Shown here: positions 19,162 to 27,078 of the stretch, one piece after another
Layout of the letters: every line of letters starts with the position of its first letter
Numbering within the stretch: position 1 is the stretch's first letter
Assembly (NCBI GenBank): GCA_037176845.1
Contig: JAYKXP010000320.1
Coordinates: forward strand, 1 to 27,078
Direction of reading: 5' to 3'
DNA length: 27,078 nucleotides
Source of the DNA: Paramarasmius palmivorus
Lineage: Eukaryota; Basidiomycota; Agaricomycetes; Agaricales; Marasmiaceae
Position numbers and translations under genes: made by a program
The notes under the pieces: generated by a model
Told to the model about the DNA's origin: nothing
The model's input: only the letters and a program-made list of their open reading frames with translations
The model's database searches: none

Positions 19162-20826
19162 ATGGCCATGAAGTTTGTTTCAAGGACTATCAACGGAGGA
19201 AGCTACAACAAAGTTCGAGGCAATCAGCTCAACAATTCTCATAATACCACTACTATCATCCATGGAAACTACAACCACACAATGGTCACTACTCGGGAGG
19301 CGATGGAGCGCACGATATATGATGAGGTGAGTGCTCGACGCTAGAGAATTGCACAACCTGCTCAACAATACAGTACCTTACAGTTCGAATACATCAAGCT
19401 CGGACAGGTCATTCCATTAGAGACCCTTTGCACCGAAGATCTTTCAGAGCTCGAACTCAGCTATCGCAGCGGACGAATGATAGGACGGGTCAAAACCCGT
19501 GTAACAACTCGTACCGTCGCCATAGGCCGAAGACAAGGACTCAAAACTCGTTCGCTCTGATGTACGAAGGAGAGGATGCTCAAAGGTCTGGGAGCATGAT
19601 TTTCAGTGGTTCTCAGTGATCAAGTCAGTCCGAACATCCGAGTCGATTTTGAATAACTCCTCCACTAACATGCACATGAAGGGAACCAGGATTCGCTCAA
19701 TTGTTCGGCATCAACCAATCTTCTCGAATCCCAATGCTGATATTTCATCGTAGGGCACTCTCCTGTTCTTCCACCACAGCGCGTATTTTGACACTATTCA
19801 CAGATACGGGATATACGCCCGTGCGAAGCTTGCAAGTGAAGGATTTGGACCAGCTTCTCTGGAGCCTTTCAGTCACCTTTTTCTGGCTCATCACGAAGAA
19901 CAGTAAATGCTAAATTCAGGTCTTCCTTATCAATCTGTATTCTGACCAAATCTGTAGCTCGCTAGTACGACAGTCAATTTCAATTCTGGGTCCATGATGA
20001 TGACGTTTTTGTGTGTAGCTCGTACTTGTGGTTAGTCTCTGGTACATCCTACCCGTTATTTCTACCTAGAGTGTATTCTGACGAATCCCAGAGGGCATGC
20101 AAGCTCTGATGAAGCAACTGAACTCGTCTCGGAGAAGACTTGGACGCCAATCGAGCCCAAAGGAATGGGACCAAGTCATCCAGCGATTTTTGCAGCTCTT
20201 ACATGTTTGGGGGTTGGAACTTGGTCCTGAGGTGGATGACTGGGGTGATCCGCTGGTAAGGGTCAAAGATTCTGGCAGGATTGAAGGTGTGTTACCCGCT
20301 CAACATGTACTCAATCGTTACGCTAACAATACGTGCCCTAGAATTGGACGACAATGATGAAGATTCGTTAAGCAACACGTCTAGTACTACATCCAATAGT
20401 AAAACATATTCTACCCCTCAGGAAGGCATCGGGACATCTACACGCCGTGACCGTAGCAATACTGTCCAGAGCAGAAGGCCTCAGGCCACTACGCTAGGTA
20501 TGAAAACTATCCATACCTGTCACCTTCTAGAACAGTATTCCGAAAGACTGACCATTTCCGTAGAGCACAGGCAGACAGAAAAGACCCAAGCCCAGTCTAA
20601 ACGATCTTCTCGGACAACCAACGCCGAGAAAGCCTCGAATAGGCGTTCAGATAGCGGTACAGCTCGAAATGCCGCTAGTCAGCCCTTTATCCGAACAGGA
20701 AACTCGGGTGCAGGCACAATGGGTCGAGCTGCGTTGGATACTACTACCACTACCCTCGACAAGAAGGCTCGACCTTCAAAGGCTATTGGTGCCCAGTCTG
20801 CAGGATCGAAGCCTCGCTGGAGGTGA
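19162..20826 (+). pseudogene. Array copy B of the uncharacterised family
   Basis: Exons, by comparison: 19162-19326, 19384-19623, 19682-19749, 19804-19902, 19958-20041, 20092-20286, 20342-20497 and 20564-20826. It begins MAMKFVSRTING and has the motif VRGNQLNNSHNTTTIIHGN. The core reads GQVIPLETLCTEDLSELEL, then SGRMIGRVKTR, MYEGEDAQ, FAQLFGINQSSRIPMLIFH, VRSLQVKDLDQLL and WVHDDDVFV. Exon 6 has SSPKEWDQVIQRFLQLLHVW followed by GLELGP and RVKDSGRIE. The tail is rich in Ser, Thr, Arg and Lys (SKRSSRTTNAEKASNRRSD) and ends SKPRWR. Lesions: three small indels between about 19530 and 19590 break the frame around MYEGEDAQ, and an in-frame TAG at 19963-19965 opens exon 5. Exons 6 to 8 remain fully open. 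Its function is unknown. Confidence 0.65.
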
Positions 20827-21053
20827 AGCTTTGGCGTTGGCAAGTTGCAGTCCTGGTTTCCATGTACTTGGTAATTGTAGACACGAATTTCGAGGGGCAT
20901 GTATTTGTGGTCTGGATATGTCTACATTTACATTCTTCAGGTATCTGAATGAACAATGCTTCGCCAAGTGTTTTCCAACAAGATATAGGTATCCCCTAAA
21001 GTGCGTTGGAAGTCGAGTACGTTGAGTCTAAGGCTGCTTTGAAATTCACCTTC
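20827..21053. other. Spacer between copy B and a minus-strand relic
   Basis: Short convergent spacer. No gene, repeat or RNA was recognised in it. Confidence 0.4.
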
Positions 21054-21350
21054 TCAAATATCATAAACTTCAAACACTTCAGGAGCAGATGCCACTAGGT
21101 CCCATTGGTCTTGATTCTTCGTAAAGTACGAAGGAGTGGGAATCCCTTCCATTTCTTTCCGGTCCTCGCTAAATGCATCGTATCCGAACGATATCACCGT
21201 GAAGGGGTCACCATTGGGACGACATGCTGTACAGTCCGGAAACCTGGTCCTGTCGACCGCATCCAGGATCTTCCCAATGAGGCGGACTCGTCGACCCCTA
21301 GCACTTTGGCGCACTTTTCCCAATCGAGAGCTATTCCCTTGACGTAGGTC
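21054..21350 (-). pseudogene. Unrecognised gene relic
   Basis: The minus strand has coding-like sequence ending VASAPEVFEVYDI, preceded by RLIGKILDAVDRTRFPDC, NGDPFTVISFGYDAF and PTPSYFTKNQDQWDLV. Upstream in another frame is PTYVKGIALDWEKCAKVLGV, after a CTCAG acceptor. Reading from one into the other needs a frame change near 21300. This suggests a broken gene with at least one more exon upstream (possibly 21380-21500). No family was recognised. It sits on the opposite strand between array copies B and C. Confidence 0.35.
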
Positions 21351-21506
21351 GGCTGAGAGTGAAAGTGAGCACTAAGTCATATGTCTGATAAGGATAGTAA
21401 AGGCTACGAACCATTGAATGACCTTTGATGATGAGAAACGGTTTGTAGTGATGGGGAAGCGACGGAAGTCCAGATAGCCGCGCGTGTGAAAAGCATCGTT
21501 TCTGCT

Positions 21507-21531
21507 CACCACCACCACCACCACCACCACC
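21507..21531 (+). repeat. CAC microsatellite
   Basis: Eight CAC units plus one C. Reading it as poly-His or poly-Val coding sequence is not supported by neighbouring homology. Confidence 0.9.
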
Positions 21532-21663
21532 GCTGTTTGACAAAGATGCAAGTGGTCCTCTGCTATAATCATAGGCGCTATAGTTACGCCTCCATCAACG
21601 AAAGGCAAGTGCGCTGCACTTATCAAATCTCACATTGGCTGACGCTACAGCATTTTACAGCTA

Positions 21664-21671
21664 TCTATATA
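21664..21671 (+). promoter_or_regulatory. TATA-like box of copy C
   Basis: A CTATATAG-like sequence lies about 65 nt before the ATG of copy C at 21733. The distance matches the TATA-like elements of copies B and D. Confidence 0.35.
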
Positions 21672-21732
21672 GAATGTCTTGCCCTCGGTTGTCTTCCCAT
21701 TTCCTCTCCTCTCCTGATACGAACCGCTACAA

Positions 21733-22962
21733 ATGGGCAACAATCTCTCGATACGAGCGGATAGAAGTATTATAAGCAACGTCGGAGGGGATCAAGCGAA
21801 CAATTCACACAATACGACCACTACCGTTCACGGAAACGTGATTCGCAATACAACGATTGTGAACACGATTCAGGATTGGGTTGAACATTCTGAATATGAG
21901 GAGGTATGTGCTCAGACGTAACAGTAGCTCCGCAATTCACTCATAGCAATTTACTACAGTTCCGAGAAGTCAAGCGTGGAGATATAATCGTCTTGGACAC
22001 CCTGTACCACGAAGATCTCTCACAATGGGAATGGTGCATTCGCCATGACAAGTTTGTCGGAAAGTTGAAGGCTCGCGCGATAACCCAAGTGATCACCATA
22101 TTCCCAGACGACGCAAGGAAGTTCACTGTGGTCAGATACGAAGGAGCAGAAGCCGAAAGGGCCTGGAGAAGGGATTTTAGACGGTTTTCGCGGACAAGGT
22201 TGGATCAGGCTTGTGTATTCAGCGCCGTTTGCTCACGTTATCAGGAAGACAACCAAACACACCTCAATTATTCGCCATCAACTCGTCGAAAATTCCAATG
22301 CTGATCTTTCACCATGGTACCTTCACCCCGTTGTCTCCTCCGAGCGGATTCTGATGCTCTCATAGACCTAGGAGCTGCTCCGGTGCGAAACATGGCAGTG
22401 AAGGACCCAGATAAACTTCTCAGGAGGCTCTCAGTTGTCCTTGAGGAGCTTGTCCACAGGCAATGTCGGTACCGACAACTTACTTTTCTTCCTAACCTAT
22501 GTTCTCACCAAACCGACAGATCTCACGTATGTCATTGTCCACTCCACCTTTGGGCCAGCAGTGACAACTTCACGAATAGGATCTTCACTATCTGGAATTT
22601 TAACGGTGCCGTCTACCCCTTCTTCTCTTCTAGAGCGTATTACCGACAGAACGAACAGATGACGATTTTCCGGAAGGCATCGTCCGTTCGGTGAAGCGAC
22701 TGGATTCGTCGTACGAAAGACATATTCTTCTCGTCAAATCTGGACAACGGATTGGGACAAGTAGCCTCCAGCATCTCCTTTACACTTTTGCATATTCTGG
22801 GCTTGGAGATCAACACCGAGGATTGTCGACGTGATTGGGTCAGGTTCAAAGAGGCTGACTCTGTCGAAGTCGAAGGTAATGTTGCTTACCATCGCTCGCT
22901 TGTACCTTCGATTGACGCTGTCACTACCAGATCTCGAAGATGATCGAGGATCTTTCGAATAG
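21733..22962 (+). pseudogene. Array copy C, nearly intact, short tail
   Basis: Exons: 21733-21903, 21960-22198, 22249-22316, 22366-22468, 22520-22605, 22650-22875 and 22931-22962. All joins keep phase. Blocks are MGNNLSIRADRSIISNVGGD followed by QANNSHNTTTTVHGN (exon 1), EVKRGDIIVLDTLYHEDLSQ, GKLKARAITQVITIFPDD, VVRYEGAEAERAWRRDF and FRRFSRTR (exon 2), QLFAINSSKIPMLIFH (exon 3), VRNMAVKDPDKLLRRL (exon 4), HLWASSDNFTNRIFTIWNFN (exon 5), EGIVRSVKRLD and LLHILGLEI (exon 6). The one clear lesion is a 2-nt deletion in exon 6 at about 22715-22731, relative to A and B, between SSYERHI and SSNLDNG. The last exon reads EDLEDDRGSFE and stops. The long basic tail of A and B is thus absent, though a possible detached remnant lies near 23756-23815. 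Confidence 0.65.
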
Positions 22963-24096
22963 CTGGGCCATAAAAAGTGCTAACGGCCTGGTCGGTGCGG
23001 TAAAGCAAGAGAAATACGTAATCGTTGACATGGGCGGCGGGCGTCAAATTGAAACCGCCTTCTCTGCTGACCATCATCACTGATGCTTCACTTCAAGTCT
23101 TCAACCGAGGTCGTATTTGATGCGCCGAAATAGAACCCTTGCATCTAATTGGTAATGTAGGAGCAGTATGCTGCTCTACATGTATGTTCTGTTGTTCTCT
23201 GCGAGTCAGCATTGACGCCTCTGTCCCATCCACCAGCATCCACAGTGAGAGACTCTGAGCCTCATCTGCCACCTCGACTACGTGCCCTTCGTCTTCCCCC
23301 AAATTTCTTACTGAATCGTTTGCGAAAAATTTATAATACTTGACTGTGGGATGGAAGGAATCGTGCGAACAGGCTTGGACTCTGAATACAGCGTGTATAT
23401 ATCAGTCTCATCTCGAGCCAAAACAGACGCTCCTCTTATCCATGGCCAGCGGAACTCTTGAGTTCGCTCACACGCCCCGCCACGATCCTCTGTCTCACAC
23501 GCGTTCATTTTACTATCATAAGACATGGTTGGCTTCGCGTCCAGGCTCCAGAACACTTTAACACCGGTCTACGTCTTTTCCGCCTTTCCGACTTCGATAC
23601 CAGCGACCTATCTCAAGGCACGCAGTGAATCGAGTCAATTCTGCATTGTTCAAATTGTTGATCACCCTTCTAATTTTTACAGTTCACGACATTTTAAGCA
23701 ATAACTAGCAATTGAGACCGGCGCATTGGAATGTACTTGCACAACTCCTCAGGTTCTTTCACCTGTGAAACGATCCCGAACCACGACAAAGATGCTCTCA
23801 GCAGATGACGATCCTATAATACACGGTTCGTATGATTCATAGTTATTTTATCGTTGGAGACTAATCTGCGCGGCACTCTGCCACGACATGCATAGTCAAT
23901 ATAACCGTATCCATGGACGTTTCAAAGCTCCACGCATTCCGTTCATCCTGTCATTTGTGAAAGGCAAGTATCGATCTTATCGAAGTTCGTCTTCTCTAAT
24001 TATAAACAGAACAAGTAAACCCCTCGTGTTCCATGCGAGGCATTCTGCCTTATCTATCACCTCCTACCCGTCTATCCCTACTTCCAAGAAACGGCC
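22963..24096. other. Spacer between copies C and D
   Basis: No intact gene was seen. Around 23756-23815 the plus strand encodes S-P-V-K-R-S-R-T-T-T-K followed by acidic residues. This recalls the SKRLRSTK..AED tail segment of copy A, so it may be a leftover of the copy C tail. Other open frames (for example 23308-23556 minus) are unrecognised. The 3' end holds the copy D promoter. Confidence 0.35.
24001..24006 (+). promoter_or_regulatory. TATA box of copy D
   Basis: TATAAA lies 91 nt upstream of the aligned copy D start at 24097. It corresponds in position to the TATA-like elements before B and C. Confidence 0.35.
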
Positions 24097-25358
24097 ATGC
24101 AGATCTCTTCAAGCACTATAGACGGAAGGATGCATAATAATCTTCAAGGAATCCAGCTAAACAAAATCACAAAACACAACTACCACCGTTTACGGGAACT
24201 ATATCACTGCTACTACTGCTGTCCCAGCACGGACAGGTATACGACGAGGTATATATGTACAAACCCCAAGGATAGTGACTTGATCTCCTTAACGATGCTT
24301 GACATACAGTTCGAATCTATCAAGCGCGGACAGGTCATTGCTTTAGAGACCCTTTGGACTGAGATCTATCCAAGTGGGAGGTCAGCTATCGAAGCGGACG
24401 GATGATTGGGCGCCTGAAAACTCGCGCAAAACGACTTGTATAGTCACATTAGGCCGAGACAAAAACGAGAAGTTTACCGCTCTAATGTACGAAGGAGAGG
24501 ATGCCCAAAAAGCTTGGGAGAATGATTTTCAGTGGGTTTCGGGGATCAGGTCAGACCGATGTGTTTCTCGTCATTCACTACCGTGCACTAACGGTTTTGT
24601 GAAGAGACCCAAGCTTTGCCCAGCTATTCGGCATCAGCCAGTCGTCTCGAATCCCACTATGTTGATATTTCACTACGGTATTGTCTCCCTATACTTCCTT
24701 CAGTACGTACTTTCTGACGAAATGTTGCTTATTTGTAGATCTAGATTGCGCACACAGTGAAAAGCATGACAGTGGGCTCCTGGATGATGTTTCTCGCCAA
24801 TCTCTCATTCGTCTTTCACGATCTTGTCGAGAACAACCGTCAGTGCATGCATGCCTATCTTTCTCAACGTGTGATAACCAAATTCGCAGGGTATTTATGG
24901 TACGATAGTTTTTGTTTATAACTTCGGGATGTCGATGACTCGACGTTTTTTGTGGATAGGCTTATTCACCAGGTGGTTAGTCCCATGGTACAGTCTGACC
25001 TAGTACTGTTACTCGTATCGAGCATATCCTAACAAAACATTTAGACGTCAATTTTCCCCGAGGAGGCATCCGAGAACCGATTAAATGAAAACTAGAAATA
25101 TACTACGGACATCGATGGCTCAGACTGGGTTCAAAGGAATATGATCGGGTGTTACAGCAGTTCTTATAACCTTTGGACATCTGGGGCCTGGAGATTGTGC
25201 CCCTGAAGTCGATTCCCGGGGTCGGAGGCGGACTGAGAGTCAAGGGTTCTAGGACTATTGAAGGTGATTTACTGATATGCTTACGTTTACGGCTCGATTC
25301 CACTCTAAGTATATGTTACCCAGTTTTGGACGTCGACGACGGTTTCAAACGCGTGTAA
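24097..25358 (+). pseudogene. Array copy D, heavily decayed
   Basis: Homology to copy B is clear but spread over frames. Exon 1 (24097-24248) starts MQISSSTIDG. An extra A near 24166 disrupts the N-N-S..N-T-T motif, which continues in another frame as QNTTTTVYGNY. Exon 2 (24310-24549) has FESIKRGQVIALETLWTE, a 1-nt loss near 24362, more indels at about 24420-24450, then KFTALMYEGEDAQKAWENDF. Exon 3 (24605-24677) has FAQLFGISQSSRIP and a 2-nt gain that destroys the MLIFH frame. Exons 5 and 6 carry in-frame stops, yet KEYDRVLQQFL, LDIWGLEIVP and RVKGSRTIE remain. The last exon reads EVLDVDDGFKRV and stops at 25358. The ATG aligned with the copy B start has become ACG; the second ATG is kept. 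Confidence 0.65.
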
Positions 25359-27078
25359 CACTACATTCACTACAACATCCCGAACACGAGTCATAACCGC
25401 AGCCCATAAAAGGTGCGGCACTAATATCGCTGCGTGCTACCTTCCAATGACTGATGCAGCTATAGAATGCGAACAATTGCCGGAGGATTTCATATGTCCG
25501 TTTTTGCTGGACAAAATCGTCCTAAGCCGTCCGGGAACGTATCCCGATGTCGGGAGGTCCGTGGACGGGAAAAGAGACCGCATCGGGACGGTGTCGGGAC
25601 GGTGAGATGGACCACTTAACTACTACACCCTTCGAAAGACGTCCGATTACGGTCCAATCAGTCCTGATCCCGTCGAATAGACAGTCCGTGGGACATTCCA
25701 GTTCTAGAAAATAAAGGAGAGGGGATTGTAAGGTTCCTTTCAAACAACAATACCTTTGAACAAGGGGGCTGTCGAGGGAGGACCGACACCCGTCCGTGTT
25801 GTGGCCGACCGGACGGTCTTTCCAGACGTATCTCGAAGTATTCCGGCGTCGCCTTAGATCGCGCTCGTGCTGTCGCGCTGTATCCGGGGTGTTCAAAATT
25901 TCAAAATCACGGAGATAAATGTTTTTACATTACGAGAGATAATTTTTGTATAGTTTCAAGTACTCTAAGGAACTTAGAAACAATTATATGAATACATGAA
26001 TTAATAGATTCGAAGGTATAGTTTAGGATACATGTCAAAGATAGCTGCTTCACTTACTAGTAATGAATGTGGTATGGATAGCAGAAACGTAAATGAAAAA
26101 TGGACAGAATACAGGAAGTAATACAGTGGATGGCATGATAAATAGTTGTGCTGGACTCTACAAGCAGAGTTCTTGAGTGATTGTAGGCGTTAGCTGCATA
26201 CTATCAGAGTATATTTTCCAATGGTTGGGGGGGAAGACTCTCAGGCTGAGATGAAGAACGGTATGCAGTGAACAAATGAACATTTTTTGAGGGCGCTTAT
26301 GTGTTTGCATACAAGATTGTCTCTTCTGGCTTGAACTGATCATTGGAATCTAACAATACAAGAAAAAATAGCATAGGAGTGTTCACGATATCCAGGTATG
26401 CTGACATGTTCTGAGAAATTGAAGGGACTCTGTGTAAATTAATCTTCGCCCACTGTTGCACATCTCTCGCGGTAGTAAAATGGGCTGGACTGTGACGCAT
26501 GGCTCGGACGCTATCTCGGATGCGTTCGGGGACGGTGTCGACGTGCGTGGACGTCCGCGGAAGGTCATCCATCTGACCAGAGAGTATCCCTGTCTTCCTT
26601 ATGCCGGTCGGGAGCCGCTTTCACCCACCATTCCTCTACAGTCTTCTCAATTGGCGTGTCCTGGACGACTGTGGACTGGTTTGGATCGAATTTGGGACGT
26701 GATTGAGACGTGAAACGGCGTATATCAAGCACGGTCCATTCGCGTCGGATCACGTCGATATCGCGAGCCCCTCCAATTCGGTCAGCATCCTGTGGTCAAG
26801 GGACACTCACTCGCTCTGTTTTAGGACGATTTTTGTCCAGTGAAAACAGTTCATTAACGGTTTTGTTTTTTTCATCACTTGCTTGACCGCAACGGTGACG
26901 CCAACCAATCAAGGGCACTCAACGTCTCTTTCTTCTTAGTATCTTGTCCTCTTTTATCCTTTGGTCTAGGTTATTGCATCTTTAGTATATATGTACCGGC
27001 CTTTAATATTGCACTCCAAGAGTCTCGAGTCGCAAGGAGGGGGTAACAGTTTCTTTCGATGTTTATGTGTGCATAGTT
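25359..27078. other. Gene-free right end
   Basis: I recognise no gene here. A G/C-rich block with CGGGA-type repeats (about 25500-25610) is followed by an A/T-rich stretch (25900-26450). Minus-strand frames at 25522-25896 and 26297-26572 have no family features. The last 150 nt are pyrimidine-rich with a TATATAT near 26985-26993. They could be the promoter of a plus-strand gene beyond the window. Confidence 0.4.
25583..25604 (+). repeat. Tandem 11-bp repeat
   Basis: TCGGGACGGTG occurs twice head to tail (25583-25593 and 25594-25604). Related CGGGA and TCCCG words occur from 25513 onwards, including a TCCCGatgTCGGGA-like inverted pair near 25542. Its origin is unknown. Confidence 0.7.

Noticed and set aside
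21486..21626. Open frames with poly-His (plus) and poly-Val (minus) runs
   Set aside because: The runs come from the CAC microsatellite read in different frames, and neither frame has neighbouring homology.
490..25358. All frameshifts being sequencing errors
   Set aside because: Several multi-exon genes in the same window (Kre9-like, glutaredoxin-like, HET, Q/P/Y-rich) are flawless. The broken ones also carry missing parts, stops and divergent residues. Single-lesion cases (copies A and C) remain open to this doubt.
9804..25358. Functional coupling of the HET gene with the A-D array as one incompatibility locus
   Set aside because: They are separated by unrelated relics and lie on opposite strands; proximity alone does not support a joint system.
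1..27078. CRISPR arrays, tRNA or rRNA genes, bacterial operons, transposase or reverse transcriptase genes
   Set aside because: None of the corresponding signatures was seen on either strand when reading through; small structured RNAs cannot be excluded without a covariance search.

Overview
The window looks like nuclear DNA of a basidiomycete fungus, most probably an agaricomycete. Genes carry several 49-58 nt GT..AG introns with CTGAC/CTAAC-like branch sites, and the proteins are fungal types: Kre9/KNH-like secreted protein, HET-domain protein, chitin synthase, P4-ATPase and a PSP/zinc-knuckle protein. Nothing prokaryotic or organellar is seen. Exon joins below come from splice signals, frame continuity and remembered family sequence; no transcript or database was available.

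Left part (1-9,800): a full-length but decayed P4-ATPase (lipid flippase) gene fills about 490-5664 on the minus strand. It is followed by a small intact secreted Kre9/KNH-like gene (6559-7131, minus). Then come two plus-strand genes packed head to tail: a glutaredoxin-like protein (8128-8565) and a CCHC/PSP-domain protein (to 9665).

Middle part (9,800-18,600): a HET-domain gene (9804-11793, minus) whose likely original start is cut off by an in-frame TAG; the 3' end of a chitin synthase gene (12126-12867, minus); an intact Q/P/Y-rich protein gene (15749-16706, minus); a possible membrane-protein relic (17634-17942); and a frameshifted type II dehydroquinase (18087-18576).

Right part (13,284-25,358, interleaved with the above): four plus-strand copies of one uncharacterised gene family, called A to D here (13284-14940, 19162-20826, 21733-22962, 24097-25358). 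They share intron positions, an N-terminal G-N-Q / N-N-S / N-T-T / H-G-N motif, an EDLS / YEG.DA / DF core, an LFxIN..S.IPMLIFH block and an SSPKEWD...LLHxWGLE block. Every copy carries its own disabling lesion; A and C have only one clear lesion each.

Overall this is an accessory, gene-poor stretch where intact small genes alternate with decayed copies of housekeeping genes and a decaying family array. The intact genes form no obvious pathway. The region most deserving follow-up is the A-D array.
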